Shown here one piece after another: positions 24,141 through 33,549 of a DNA stretch of 64,000 bases. The notes beneath the pieces are model-generated. The model was not told the DNA's origin. It was given only the letters and a program-made list of their open reading frames with translations, and searched no databases. Numbering within the stretch: the stretch's first letter is position 1; each line of letters opens with the position of its first letter. Origin of the DNA: Bacillota bacterium (GTDB lineage: Bacteria; Bacillota; Clostridia; DSM-8532); assembly GCA_022702935.2 (NCBI GenBank), contig JAKIML020000077.1, positions 1 to 64,000 on the forward strand, written 5' to 3'. The translations under genes were made by a program, and so were the position numbers.

Positions 24141-25376
24141 TTAAAGGCCCAGGATCTTCTTCCTCAGCAGATTTAATGCATTCAGGCAGGCCACATGTCT
24201 GACCCTGTCTCTGTCACCGGCAATGCGGACTTCATGGCTGACAATCTCCCCGTCCAGGCTGACGGCCAGGCAAACCAGACCTACGGGCTTCTCCCTGGTT
24301 CCCCCGTCGGGGCCAGCAATCCCTGTCACGGCGATACCTGCACGGGTCCCGGTTTTCTTAACCAGGCAGGACACCATCTCCTCAGCCGTTTCACGGCTGA
24401 CAGCCCCAAAGCGGGCAATAGTCTCTTCAGAAACTCCCAGTTCCTTGATTTTCGCTTCATTGGAATAGGTGATGAAGCCCCGATCAAAGACCTCGGAAAC
24501 CCCGGGCACGCTGATGAGGGTAGAAGCCACCAATCCTCCGGTGCATGACTCGGCTACCGAAAGGGTTATTCCTTCTTTCTTAAGCAGCCCCACCACCACT
24601 TCTTCCATGGTCTCTCCGTTATCAGAGTATACAAAGCTTCCCAACCGCTCCCGGATTTGACGGATAACGGGCTCCATGAGCTGTTCAGCTCTTTCTTTAT
24701 CCTTTTCATGGGCTGTGACGCGGATAATCACCTCACCCGTTCCCACATAGGGGGCGATGGTGGGATTGGATTGAGCTTCGATAATGTCCAGAATGCGCAG
24801 CTCCATCTCCGACTCGCCGATGCCGAAAACCTTGAGCATTCTGGAGTTGATGGTCTGCCCCGTTCTGCTTTCAAAGTAGAGGCATACCGTCTGCTCGAAC
24901 ATGGGGATCATTTCTTTGGGCGGGCCGGGAAGCATGACCACAATCTTGTTATCCTTTTCAATAATGCAGCCCGGGGCCGTACCATTGGGGTTGGGCACAA
25001 TGATGCTGCCCTCGGGCAAATAGGCCTGTTTACCGTTGCTGTCGGCCATAATCTTATTGATCTTTTCGAAAAAGGCCTTGATGCCCTGATAGGTTTCCTC
25101 GTGGAAGACCAGCTTTCGCCCCAGGGCTTCGGCAATGGTTTCCTTGGTCAAATCATCCTGGGTGGGACCCAGTCCACCGGTGGTGATAATGACATCGGCC
25201 CGGCTCAGGGCCAGATTCAGGCTGTTCTTCAGTCGTCCCGGATTGTCGCCTACAACGCTGTGATAATAAACACCGATGCCCAGCTCGTTGAGTCGTTTGG
25301 AGATGTATTGGGCATTGGTATTGGCAATCTGCCCCATTAACAGTTCGGTTCCTACGGCGAGAATTTCCGCAATCAT
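24141..25376 (-). CDS. cinA: CinA-like protein (MoCF domain plus nicotinamide-nucleotide amidase)
   Basis: A 411-residue protein with an N-terminal molybdopterin-binding-like domain (IAEILAVGTELLMGQI, then TTGGLGPTQDDLTKETIAEA) and a C-terminal PncC-type domain (VAESCTGGLVASTLISVPGVS, about residues 265-285). Known relatives deamidate NMN and hydrolyse ADP-ribose in pyridine nucleotide salvage. It starts 11 bases after the engB stop, in one transcription unit with engB and recN. Confidence 0.93.
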   Translation of the reverse strand: MIAEILAVGTELLMGQIANTNAQYISKRLNELGIGVYYHSVVGDNPGRLKNSLNLALSRADVIITTGGLGPTQDDLTKETIAEALGRKLVFHEETYQGIKAFFEKINKIMADSNGKQAYLPEGSIIVPNPNGTAPGCIIEKDNKIVVMLPGPPKEMIPMFEQTVCLYFESRTGQTINSRMLKVFGIGESEMELRILDIIEAQSNPTIAPYVGTGEVIIRVTAHEKDKERAEQLMEPVIRQIRERLGSFVYSDNGETMEEVVVGLLKKEGITLSVAESCTGGLVASTLISVPGVSEVFDRGFITYSNEAKIKELGVSEETIARFGAVSRETAEEMVSCLVKKTGTRAGIAVTGIAGPDGGTREKPVGLVCLAVSLDGEIVSHEVRIAGDRDRVRHVACLNALNLLRKKILGL

Positions 25377-25386
25377 AGTTTCACTC

Positions 25387-25971
25387 TCATTTCATCATGG
25401 TTTCTACGGCGTTCCATACTTCATCAATGCCCTGGCGTTTCATGGCCGAGAACGGAATAATGGGTATGTCCTCATCCAGATTCAAACAGGTCCTGATATT
25501 CTCTATGTGTTTCTTCTGCTCAGATCGATTGATCTTGTCAGCTTTGGTGGCCACCACAATAAGGCTGCGCCCCGAGCCTAAGATATACTCCCGCATGAGT
25601 ACATCGTCCTCGGTGGGGTCATGGCGTATGTCCACCAAAAGTAAAATCACCTTAAGATGTTTTCGGCTTGTCAGATAGGTCTCGGTAAGCCTTGCCCATG
25701 ACTGCTTCTCCTCCTTGGAGACCTTGGCATAGCCGTAGCCGGGCAGATCCACCAGTAAAAGCGCATCATTCACATTGTAGAAATTAATGACCCGCGTTTT
25801 CCCCGGGGTATTGCCCACCCTGGCCAGGGACTTGCGATTGACCAGAGTATTGATCAACGAGGACTTTCCCACATTGGACCGTCCTGCCAGGGCGATCTCG
25901 GGAAGATCAAGGTTCGGATATTGGGATGACTCCACTGCCGTGGTAATAAACTCTGCTTTTTTGATGATCAT
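25387..25971 (-). CDS. engB: Ribosome biogenesis GTPase YsxC/EngB
   Basis: A 194-residue circular-order-normal Ras-like GTPase: G1 GRSNVGKSS, G3 DLPGYG, G4 ATKADKI. Required for 50S assembly in Bacillus. The ATG at 25971 has GGAG six bases upstream and begins within two bases of the recN stop; an upstream ATG at 25983 would overlap recN. Confidence 0.94.
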   Translation of the reverse strand: MIIKKAEFITTAVESSQYPNLDLPEIALAGRSNVGKSSLINTLVNRKSLARVGNTPGKTRVINFYNVNDALLLVDLPGYGYAKVSKEEKQSWARLTETYLTSRKHLKVILLLVDIRHDPTEDDVLMREYILGSGRSLIVVATKADKINRSEQKKHIENIRTCLNLDEDIPIIPFSAMKRQGIDEVWNAVETMMK

Positions 25972-25972
25972 A

Positions 25973-27664
25973 TTACGCTCCATTCCTGCCTTGTTTCAGA
26001 AGCTCCCGTGCCAGACTGCGCGCCGCATCGGTGGCATGTTCACCGCTTAAGAGGCGGGTAATCTCCTTCTCCCTGTTCCCCTCATCCAGTAGGGTTACCG
26101 AGGTCAGGGTGCGCCCCGACTGTTCGCCCTTTTGGATCAGGAAATGGGCATGGGCCAGGCTGGCAATCTGGGCATGGTGGGTGATACAGAGCACCTGATG
26201 GTTCCGGGCCAGGTTTTTCAGCTTCTCACCCACTTTGGAGGCCGCCTTGCCGCTGACTCCCGTGTCAATCTCGTCAAAGATCAGGGACGGAATGGCGTCG
26301 GTGTGGGCCAATATGGACTTGATGGCCAGCATAACTCTGGACATTTCGCCCCCCGAGGCAATCTTGGAAAGGGGCCGCAAGGGTTCTCCCGGGTTGGGAG
26401 AAAACACAAATTCCACTTTGTCGGTCCCCTCGGGCGTAAAGCCCTCCTGGGGACAGGATTCTATGACCACCGCAAATTGTGTCTTAGGCATTTCCAGGTC
26501 GGCCAGCTCCTTGGCGATTCCCTGTTCCAGAACCTTTGCCGCCTTCTTCCTCAGCGCATTCAATGTGGCACATCTTCTATGTAAATCCTCCTCCAGGGCC
26601 TTGATTTCGGCGTTCAGCGCCTCAATCAGCTCCTCGCTGCGTTCCATCTGGTCCAGCTTCTCTTTGGAGTCCTTCAGAAAATCCAGGATATCGGCAATGG
26701 ATTCACCATACTTTCGCTTTAAACCCTGAATTAAACTTATGCGATCCTCAATGATTTTATGGTGCTTAGGATCATACTCCAGCCCATCCCGGCTGTAACG
26801 GAGTTCCCTGGACAAATCGGTAAGCTTGTCCACTATCTCGGTGAGGGTACTGGCAAAGGAAGCATATTGAGGATCATAGTCCTCGATTTTCTGGAGGGCG
26901 CTTAATGCCGCCCCCAGCTTATCCAGGGCGCTCTCCTCCTCCGAATCCTCACCCTTGACCCGGTCATAGGCCAGGGCAAGGGACTCAATGATCTCCTCGG
27001 CATGGGAGAGCAGGCTGCTCTGCCGCATCAGTTCTTCATCCTCACCCAAATAGAGGTTGGCCCGCTCAATCTCTTCAATCTGGAAGCGCAGCATGTCCAG
27101 GGTGCGCTCCCGCTCCTTGCCCTCTCCCGACAGGGATCTAAGCTTGGCCTTAAGCGTCTGGAGCTCCTGAAGCCTGGCCTGGTAGGCCGTTTTTTCGCGG
27201 ATAAGCTCCTCCCCGGAAAACAGATCCAGAAGCTCAATGTGGGTTTCGGGCCTTAAGAGGGATTGATTGTCATGCTGTCCGTGGATATCCACCAGCCGCT
27301 GACCAATGTCCCTGAGCATGGCCACCGTCACCATGGTGCCATTGACCCTGCAGATGTTCTTGCCCGCATCGGTAAAGGTGCGGGAGATTAAAAGGGTGCC
27401 GTCCTCGCTCGGTTCAATACCCAACTCCTCAAGAAGACCATTGAGCTCGGGACCATGGGAAAAAAGGCCCTGAACTACGGCCTTTTCAGCACCCGAACGG
27501 ATGAGCTCCCGGGAAACCCGGGACCCCAGCAAAGCGTTGAGGGAGTCAATCAGTATGGATTTTCCTGCCCCCGTCTCACCGGTCAATACATTAAAGCCTT
27601 CAAAAAGCGATAATTGAAGTTTATCGATAATCGCCACATTTTCTATCTGAAGCTGGTGCAGCAT
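25973..27664 (-). CDS. recN: DNA repair protein RecN
   Basis: A 563-residue SMC-like ATPase for double-strand break repair. Walker A TGETGAGKSIL near residue 31, long coiled coils (about 155-370), signature LSKIASGGEMSRVMLAIKSIL, Walker B LIFDEIDTGVSGKAA. It follows argR by 6 bases in the argR-recN order typical of Firmicutes. No LexA box was seen directly upstream. Confidence 0.96.
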   Translation of the reverse strand: MLHQLQIENVAIIDKLQLSLFEGFNVLTGETGAGKSILIDSLNALLGSRVSRELIRSGAEKAVVQGLFSHGPELNGLLEELGIEPSEDGTLLISRTFTDAGKNICRVNGTMVTVAMLRDIGQRLVDIHGQHDNQSLLRPETHIELLDLFSGEELIREKTAYQARLQELQTLKAKLRSLSGEGKERERTLDMLRFQIEEIERANLYLGEDEELMRQSSLLSHAEEIIESLALAYDRVKGEDSEEESALDKLGAALSALQKIEDYDPQYASFASTLTEIVDKLTDLSRELRYSRDGLEYDPKHHKIIEDRISLIQGLKRKYGESIADILDFLKDSKEKLDQMERSEELIEALNAEIKALEEDLHRRCATLNALRKKAAKVLEQGIAKELADLEMPKTQFAVVIESCPQEGFTPEGTDKVEFVFSPNPGEPLRPLSKIASGGEMSRVMLAIKSILAHTDAIPSLIFDEIDTGVSGKAASKVGEKLKNLARNHQVLCITHHAQIASLAHAHFLIQKGEQSGRTLTSVTLLDEGNREKEITRLLSGEHATDAARSLARELLKQGRNGA

Positions 27665-27670
27665 CTTGCC

Positions 27671-28129
27671 TTAAGACACTCCTCTCACCATACGCGTGAA
27701 TTTCTCCATAAGATCCTCGGCAATCTTTTCAGCCCTGCAGACAATCATAATGGTGTCGTCCCCTGCGATGGTTCCTACAATATCGCTCCAGCCCAGCCCG
27801 TCAATGGTGGCGGCTACGGCCTGAGCCATACCCGGCCTGGTCTTGATGACCAGGATATTATTGGCGTAGTCACTGGAAACAAAGGCTTCCTTGATGATGA
27901 CCAATAGTCTGTCGTTCATGTTTCCCGTATCGGTATTCATGACCGAATAGCGGTACTTGCCCCCCGGGGTAAGCACCTTGACCAGCCTCAGCTCCTTAAT
28001 ATCCCTTGAGATGGTGGCCTGGGTGACATCCATCCCCATCTCCCTGAGCTTTTCGGCCAGTTCGTCCTGGGTTTCGATTTCATAGTTCTCGATGATTTCC
28101 AGTATTCTGGCATGGCGATTATATTTCAT
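27671..28129 (-). CDS. argR: Arginine repressor ArgR
   Basis: A 152-residue regulator with an N-terminal winged HTH (ELAEKLREMGMDVTQATISRDIKELRLVKV) and the C-terminal arginine-binding hexamer domain (IAGDDTIMIVCRAEKIAEDL). With arginine it represses biosynthesis genes. The ATG at 28129 has GGAGG six bases upstream. No arginine genes are in this window; the linkage with nadK and recN is the common Firmicutes order. Confidence 0.95.
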   Translation of the reverse strand: MKYNRHARILEIIENYEIETQDELAEKLREMGMDVTQATISRDIKELRLVKVLTPGGKYRYSVMNTDTGNMNDRLLVIIKEAFVSSDYANNILVIKTRPGMAQAVAATIDGLGWSDIVGTIAGDDTIMIVCRAEKIAEDLMEKFTRMVRGVS

Positions 28130-28151
28130 AATCATCCTCCGTTATTGAGCT

Positions 28152-29003
28152 TTAGTCTGCCTTGTGGATTTTTGCCCGAAGCACCTCATAAAAGTTGACT
28201 GGTGAAACCGAAGCAAAGAGCACCTCATGATGGGAAGCCCTGGTGAGCACCAAATCCCCCGGCTCCAGCGCAAACCCCTCCTGACCATCCACAGTTACCA
28301 TGGCATTGTTCTCTCCCTGTTCATCAATGGTCACCTCTACGGTTCTGGTGTCCGATGCGATAAAGGAGCGGGAATACAGAATATGCGGACATATGGGTGA
28401 TATGACCATCATACGCATATCGGGCTGGACTATGGGTCCTCCGGCAGAAAGGGAGTATCCGGTAGAACCCGTGGGGGTGGAGATAATAATCCCGTCACCC
28501 GGAAAGGAATCCACATATTTGCCGTCAATGCTGACCCGGAGCCTGAGAATGCGGGACAGGGCCATACGGGAAACCACCGCATCATTGATGGCAATATCCT
28601 CAAAGACCTTTTCGCCCTTTCGGATGACCTCCACATCCAGAACCATTCTGGGCTGAACCTGGAATTCTCCCTGAGCAAGCCGTTGAATGGCCCGCTCAAT
28701 GTCCTTGGGCTCAACCTCGGCCAGGAAGCCCACCGTCCCTCGATTGATGCCCAGGACGGGTTTCTGATGGACATAGGCCTGACGGGCCGTTTTTAAGAAG
28801 GTGCCGTCACCGCCCACACAGATTAAAAAGTCTGCATCCTGAAAAGGGGAGGTTGAAACCACTGCTGAAGGGGGTGCAATCTGGTTAAGCTCAGGGCCCA
28901 CAATGACCGTAAAGCCGTTGTCCAATAGCTTATCCAGCACAACCCTTGTATATTTATAGTCAATGTCCTTATCCCTGTTGGCTACAATTCCTATTTTTTT
29001 CAC
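28152..29003 (-). CDS. nadK: NAD kinase
   Basis: A 283-residue kinase making NADP from NAD. Motifs: GGDGTFLKTAR (catalytic Asp), NRGTVGFLAEVE, and the glycine-rich TPTGSTGYSLSAGGPI. I chose the GTG at 29003 (VKKIGIVANRDKD), seven bases after GAGGAG; longer upstream reading is not NadK-like. Confidence 0.95.
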   Translation of the reverse strand: MKKIGIVANRDKDIDYKYTRVVLDKLLDNGFTVIVGPELNQIAPPSAVVSTSPFQDADFLICVGGDGTFLKTARQAYVHQKPVLGINRGTVGFLAEVEPKDIERAIQRLAQGEFQVQPRMVLDVEVIRKGEKVFEDIAINDAVVSRMALSRILRLRVSIDGKYVDSFPGDGIIISTPTGSTGYSLSAGGPIVQPDMRMMVISPICPHILYSRSFIASDTRTVEVTIDEQGENNAMVTVDGQEGFALEPGDLVLTRASHHEVLFASVSPVNFYEVLRAKIHKAD

Positions 29004-29052
29004 AATACATCTCCTCATTACAGATATTTTTATTATACATTTGATGTGCATA

Positions 29053-30621
29053 TTAATACAAGCCAAACAGGGCATCCACCTTCTTAAAAGCTGAATAAAG
29101 ACCATCGGAGGCCATGACCAGAAAAATGGGGATCATGAAGGTCAGATATCGGGATCGGGTTTCCCAGGCCAGGAGAAACAGCATGATGCCCAGGCAGGAC
29201 AGCACCATGACCATCCGAAATCCATCCATGCTGCGCGCACACCATGCACGAACCGCGCCAAAGAGCATCATGGCAAGGGTCAGGCCATGAACCGCCTGAC
29301 CTATTACCAAATAGGGAATATGCCTGCCCTCCTCATTGGGCAATACCCATTGGTGAAAGATGGAGCTGTAAACCGGCTTTCTGCCTAATTTCTCAGGGGC
29401 ATAGAAGGTGGGATCGGTCCACGTCCATTCCAGCTTCTTGATAAGAAATTGGGCATAACCACCCAAACCGAACTTTTGCAGCCGTTCCTTGATACGGACG
29501 ATATCAGCCACCTTTCGAATCTCCTTGTTAGCGTAAATCTTGGTGTATTTATAATCCGCGCCGCTGAAGCCCCCATACCCGGAGGAGGTTCCCCCCTCAC
29601 TGTAGGGTCGGTTCATGCCCATCATAATCCAATGGACATAGGGAAAGGCCTTGTCCTTGGAAATATTCTTAGTATAGCCCTTGGCATGGGCGCAGGCATA
29701 AAAGGAGCCCAGGATGAAAATGGCGGCTAAAAGCGCTGTCAGCAAAGATAATATAAAGGGTCTTAAAGCACGCTTCACCCCCCTGACCAATACGGTCAGA
29801 CACTGCTCACCCAGGGCTGCAAACAGCATAATGGCTGCCACAGGCTTGACCAAATACCCCACGGCCGATACCAGCGCCAAGAGAAAGAAATGAAGGAGCT
29901 GGTTCTTTATATCCCCCCTTCTCTCGGCCTCATGCCATTTCAGATAAAAATATAGACTGATAATAGGATAGGGCAGCGACAGGGTATCGGTATAGACAAT
30001 GGGCGCGTACAGGTAAAGGGGCGTGGTCAATAGAGCCAGCAACAGGCAGATAGCTGCATTTCTGATGCCCCATAGCTTTTTCACAACAAAATACAACGCC
30101 AGGATTGAAACAGAAATGGACAGCACATTGAGAAAATAATAGCTCCACGAGGCACCTTTAAATAGCTTCATAAAGGTACCGATAAGTATGGCCGGCTTAA
30201 GATTATGGGGGTAGATCTCGAAATACATGGTATAGGAAATGGGCTTGCCCACCGCAATCTGGGAGGCTGCGGTAATAACGTCCCCAAAATCCCAGGAGGG
30301 CGTGACCCTGAAAATCACAATGCTCATCACCTGGGCCAGGACCAGCAATGCAAACAAGAAAAGCACCATCCACCCTATGACTCTGTCGCTGAGGCGACAC
30401 AGCAGCCTGTGGAAGAGCCACAGGGTCAGGAAAAAGAGAAAAACGGCAAACAACGCAACCAGATGCCTGAGCGGCAGATTGTTCTGATTGGTTAACGGAA
30501 AGTATATTCTGAAATTGAGGTAGACAAACGCCAGGGAGAACACGGCATAGCCTACGGCATAAAGCCAATGCCCTCCCTGGCTGCTTATTATTGCGTCAAC
30601 TTCAGTTTTTTTCTCCCTCAT
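29053..30621 (-). CDS. Polytopic membrane protein, GT-C glycosyltransferase-like
   Basis: A 522-residue protein with about ten to twelve membrane segments and a loop containing DFGDVITAA after the third segment, reminiscent of the acidic first-loop motif in GT-C (family 39-like) transferases. The order of helices resembles the uncharacterised TIGR03766 family. It probably transfers a sugar from a lipid carrier outside the membrane; acceptor unknown. It is a single gene, with only a weak ribosome site (AGG) before the ATG. A small dyad TGTAC-ctact-GTACA (30656-30670) lies just upstream. Confidence 0.6.
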   Translation of the reverse strand: MREKKTEVDAIISSQGGHWLYAVGYAVFSLAFVYLNFRIYFPLTNQNNLPLRHLVALFAVFLFFLTLWLFHRLLCRLSDRVIGWMVLFLFALLVLAQVMSIVIFRVTPSWDFGDVITAASQIAVGKPISYTMYFEIYPHNLKPAILIGTFMKLFKGASWSYYFLNVLSISVSILALYFVVKKLWGIRNAAICLLLALLTTPLYLYAPIVYTDTLSLPYPIISLYFYLKWHEAERRGDIKNQLLHFFLLALVSAVGYLVKPVAAIMLFAALGEQCLTVLVRGVKRALRPFILSLLTALLAAIFILGSFYACAHAKGYTKNISKDKAFPYVHWIMMGMNRPYSEGGTSSGYGGFSGADYKYTKIYANKEIRKVADIVRIKERLQKFGLGGYAQFLIKKLEWTWTDPTFYAPEKLGRKPVYSSIFHQWVLPNEEGRHIPYLVIGQAVHGLTLAMMLFGAVRAWCARSMDGFRMVMVLSCLGIMLFLLAWETRSRYLTFMIPIFLVMASDGLYSAFKKVDALFGLY

Positions 30622-30676
30622 GTACCATACCTGCCCAAAGTTTCTTCACAGGTAGTGTACCTACTGTACAGGATTT

Positions 30677-31678
30677 CTATAAGTGTTTCTGGAAGATGTC
30701 CACATTCCTGCCCGATGACTTTAGCCAGCGATTACCAAGGCGCACTGCCTCTGTTGCCGAAGCCAAAGCCGCCATAACGAGAATGCCGCGATAGACCCAA
30801 CCCAAGACTTTTGAAAGGGTCGCCTTAAGTTCCGGAGAGTCAATCAGTGAAACATCCACCATGACTGGCCCTGACAGCATGAATATGGCAAGTATCATGG
30901 CTCCCAGGCTGCCTATGATCTCCAGGGCAAAGGTGAGGCCCCGATAGCGTCCTTCGGCCAGAAGCAGGATGGTTCCTACAAGGCTCAGTCCGAAGAGCAC
31001 ATTGATAAACGGGAGATAATCCTTTAAAACAATCAGATCAATGAGGGTGATAAACCGACCCTTCTCTCCGATAAAGAAGCCGAAAAGCTGCGGAAAGAAA
31101 TTGATAAGGACAAAGAAGGCCACTGTGAAAATCAAGGCCAGAGTCTGTTCCGATGCCTTTACCTTTTCATGGTTGTCCGGAATACCGGGCAGATCCTTGG
31201 GATTCCAGCTCTGTGTCTCATTTGTTAACTCTTCCTGGATGTTGGGATTGAGTCTTTCTGTCAGGGCAAAGGTCACAGTGACCACACCCACGCAACTGAA
31301 CATAGCCAGGAAAATCTGTCCTGCAAGCTTCAAAAAGTCCAGGGGTACAACCCCATTGCCAATGGCCTCAACGGCAAAGGCAACGCACAGACCAAAGGCG
31401 GTGGCTGCCAGCGCAATCTTGATCACCAGCATGTATAGACTGTAGAACCTGGGACCTATGATATACCCCCCGTCCTGCAGATAGTTTCTGGCAATGCGTG
31501 AGGGTTCTCCCAGTTCTTTTAAAACTGCGATGATATCATCTTCCGTCGGAGTCTCGCCCTGTGTTCGTTCATCCAGGGCATCCATGATCAGGGAGCGCAA
31601 CTCATTTTCAATATCCCTCCGATTCTTTCCGGGCAAAAGCCTGCCCACCGAATAAATATACCTTTCTATTAAATCCAT
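30677..31678 (-). CDS. HAAS-domain membrane protein in a PadR operon
   Basis: A 333-residue protein. Residues 1-75 are a HAAS (heptad/DUF1700-type) domain: MDLIERYIYSVGRLLPGKNRRDIENEL, then TEDDIIAVLKELGEPSRIARNYL. About six to seven membrane segments follow. HAAS proteins are usually encoded after a PadR regulator, as here, and are thought to bind or sense the regulator at the membrane. The ATG at 31678 is in frame with earlier codons but has AGGGTGG seven bases upstream. It starts 14 bases after padR. Confidence 0.78.
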   Translation of the reverse strand: MDLIERYIYSVGRLLPGKNRRDIENELRSLIMDALDERTQGETPTEDDIIAVLKELGEPSRIARNYLQDGGYIIGPRFYSLYMLVIKIALAATAFGLCVAFAVEAIGNGVVPLDFLKLAGQIFLAMFSCVGVVTVTFALTERLNPNIQEELTNETQSWNPKDLPGIPDNHEKVKASEQTLALIFTVAFFVLINFFPQLFGFFIGEKGRFITLIDLIVLKDYLPFINVLFGLSLVGTILLLAEGRYRGLTFALEIIGSLGAMILAIFMLSGPVMVDVSLIDSPELKATLSKVLGWVYRGILVMAALASATEAVRLGNRWLKSSGRNVDIFQKHL

Positions 31679-31692
31679 ACTCAAACCACCCT

Positions 31693-32025
31693 TCACGCTA
31701 AAATCCTTTCCATGGTCTCAGCCATGGCGTACCAGTCTTTCTTCATTCTCTCCAGTACCTGATACCCTTCCTGACTTAAAATGTAATATCTGCGGGGGCG
31801 GGACTCCTCCAGCGACCAATCGCTGTCCAAAAGCCCCTGTTTCTCCAGCCTTCGCAATAAGGGATAGAGGGTTCCCTGATCAATGTTCACACCATGTTCC
31901 TTCAAATCCTGAACCAATGCATAGCCGTACTTCTTCTCTCTGAGGCGGCCCAGAACACAGAGGACAAGGGTTCCCCGCCGCAATTCCAGAATCAGGCCTT
32001 CATAAAGCGTATCCTTTTCTGCCAC
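31693..32025 (-). CDS. PadR-family transcriptional regulator
   Basis: A 110-residue PadR protein: winged HTH (LRRGTLVLCVLGRLREKKYGYALVQDLKEHGVNIDQGTLYPLLRRLEKQG) and one short C-terminal helix, i.e. the PadR-s2 short form. GTG start with GGGAG eight bases upstream. It most likely represses its own operon through the dyad at 32059-32079, with the HAAS protein as partner. Confidence 0.92.
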   Translation of the reverse strand: MAEKDTLYEGLILELRRGTLVLCVLGRLREKKYGYALVQDLKEHGVNIDQGTLYPLLRRLEKQGLLDSDWSLEESRPRRYYILSQEGYQVLERMKKDWYAMAETMERILA

Positions 32026-32055
32026 AACACCACTCCCTTACCATCTCTTTCCTTC

Positions 32056-32085
32056 ATTATACTGTGTGTTACACAGTATTGTCAA
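32056..32085 (-). promoter_or_regulatory. padR promoter with a palindromic operator filling the spacer
   Basis: Minus-strand TTGACA (32085-32080), 18 bases, TATAAT (32061-32056), both consensus. A perfect dyad with 9-bp arms ATACTGTGT and ACACAGTAT around a 3-base centre (32059-32079) fills the spacer and touches both hexamers; it contains the ATACT-N-AGTAT pattern reported for PadR-family operators. Confidence 0.85.
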
Positions 32086-32222
32086 TATCATAATATTAAT
32101 TTCTTACTATTATTGTAAATAATCACTCCATCAACTGCTAATTCTTCCACTATTGCTGTAGCATAAAAAAGCTATGCTTGCACAAAATCACAAATGAGAA
32201 GCTGCTAAAGGAGATACAGCCA

Positions 32223-32666
32223 ATGCATGAGCGAACTGTACGGGAACTAAACGAAATCGTAAAAGATGAGCAGAGAATGATTGAAGCCTATGCCTATATG
32301 ATTGAGGACACCCAGGAGCCCGAGCTCAAGGAAGAATTAAGAAGAATTCAGGAACGGCACTTTCAGCAATTGATGGCCTTCTCAGATCGTATTTATGAAC
32401 TGGGCGGCGATGCTAAGTTCAAGGTAGGGGCTTCGGGGTTGGACGAGGACAGACGGCATTACCAGGATAAACGAAGGGATATCACCGATCTGGAAAGGGC
32501 ACGGAAAGCCCTGACCCGTGAACAACAGCAGACCGAAAGGCTCTCCCGGTTTGTTCTCAGCGATGAGGACCCCTCAAGTTTGGAGCTCATCAAGCTGGCC
32601 GCCAATAAGAATCAGCATCATATCAAGGCCCTGGAAGAGTATATTCAGCGCCGTGAGCGCCAGTAA
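32223..32666 (+). CDS. Ferritin-like four-helix-bundle protein (first of a pair)
   Basis: A 147-residue helical protein with two helix-pair units: VRELNEIVKDEQRMIEAYAYMIEDTQ, ELRRIQERHFQQLMAFSDRI, then EQQQTERLSRFVL and LAANKNQHHIKALEEYIQ. The ExxH-like RHFQQ and the NQHHIKALE segments resemble diiron ligands, but one acidic position seems altered, so metal binding is uncertain. I chose the ATG at 32223 (nine bases after GGAG). It lies 29 bases before a second gene of the same length and layout; they look like a duplicated pair. Confidence 0.62.
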   Translation: MHERTVRELNEIVKDEQRMIEAYAYMIEDTQEPELKEELRRIQERHFQQLMAFSDRIYELGGDAKFKVGASGLDEDRRHYQDKRRDITDLERARKALTREQQQTERLSRFVLSDEDPSSLELIKLAANKNQHHIKALEEYIQRRERQ

Positions 32667-32695
32667 GACGTTGAAGCCTTAAGAAAGGAGCAATT

Positions 32696-33139
32696 ATGGA
32701 TAACAAAACGCTGGATACATTAAATGACCTCCTGAAAGGTGAAGAAATGGCCATCACCTCCTATTCCCGGTTTATCCAGGAAGCCCGGGATGAGGAGCTG
32801 AAAAACAAGCTTAAAGAGATTCAAAAGGATCACAACAAGCATTCTCAGCTTATCTCTGAGCGCATTATCGAACTGGGCGGAACCCCCAAATACGGACTGG
32901 GCATGGCCGGGGTCATGGCCGATGTAAAGTATGCGGTAGAAAGCATGGGCGGCCGCAGCGACCGCGAGATTCTGGAAGGTGCAAAGCTGGGTGAGGATCA
33001 GGGTGTGGCCATGGCCGAGAAGGTGGCCAATGATAAGCTGGATGAAAAAAGCCTGAAGCTGGTCCATGACATCATGCAGGTGGATCATCATCATATTCAG
33101 TCCCTGGAAAAGCTCCTGGAGAAATATCCAAAACAATAA
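32696..33139 (+). CDS. Ferritin-like DUF2383-type protein (second of a pair)
   Basis: A 147-residue four-helix protein: LLKGEEMAITSYSRFIQEAR, IQKDHNKHSQLISERIIELGG, GAKLGEDQGVAMAEKVAND, IMQVDHHHIQSLEKLLEKY. Candidate diiron ligands are the Glu of GEE, DHNKH, the Glu of GEDQ and DHHH, in the usual ferritin-like spacing. It has AAGGAG six bases before the ATG. The T-box leader of metG begins about 40 bases later. Role unknown; iron or stress handling is possible. Confidence 0.72.
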   Translation: MDNKTLDTLNDLLKGEEMAITSYSRFIQEARDEELKNKLKEIQKDHNKHSQLISERIIELGGTPKYGLGMAGVMADVKYAVESMGGRSDREILEGAKLGEDQGVAMAEKVANDKLDEKSLKLVHDIMQVDHHHIQSLEKLLEKYPKQ

Positions 33140-33147
33140 ATAATGTC

Positions 33148-33175
33148 TTTACTTTTTGCAATAGGTGAGTATAAT
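33148..33175 (+). promoter_or_regulatory. Probable promoter of the T-box-metG unit
   Basis: TTTACT (33148-33153), 16 bases, TATAAT (33170-33175). Confidence 0.55.
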
Positions 33176-33181
33176 AAACTG

Positions 33182-33490
33182 TAATCCGCAATATTCCATG
33201 AATGCCATGGATAAAGGCGTTGAAGGGAAGAGTAAGCTTGGTTGGAGGCCATAAAGAGAGCCCGGCTGGTGAGAAAGGGCAGGCAAAGACAAGCCGAACA
33301 TGGTCCCGGAGCCGTGAGGGCGAAGTATTTTTAGTCCTCAACGGGTGCACCCGTTAACGTGCTAGGGTATAAGCCATATAAGCCGTACCCGACGAGGATC
33401 CTGCTGCGAAGCTGGGTTGAACAGGGGTGGTACCGCGAAGCTTATTAGCTCTCGCCCCCAAGTCCAAGACTTGGAGGTGAGAGTTTTTTA
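33182..33490 (+). promoter_or_regulatory. T-box riboswitch (methionine) upstream of metG
   Basis: A leader of about 300 nt. The T-box sequence AGGGGTGGTACCGCG is at 33423-33437 and pairs with an uncharged tRNA acceptor end. The specifier loop reads GAAC followed by ATG (33300-33302), the methionine codon. A terminator with 16-base arms (33449-33464 and 33468-33483) and six T follows and competes with the antiterminator. Low charged tRNA-Met would allow transcription of metG. Confidence 0.93.
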
Positions 33491-33549
33491 ATGCCTGAAA
33501 ACACAACCATAACCTACCCTATAACTCAGCTGCAGAAAGGATGATTTTC

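Noticed and set aside
30651-30672. Second PadR or YtrA operator upstream of the GT-C-like gene
   Set aside because: Only five-base arms (TGTAC/GTACA); neither motif matches the well-formed operators elsewhere.
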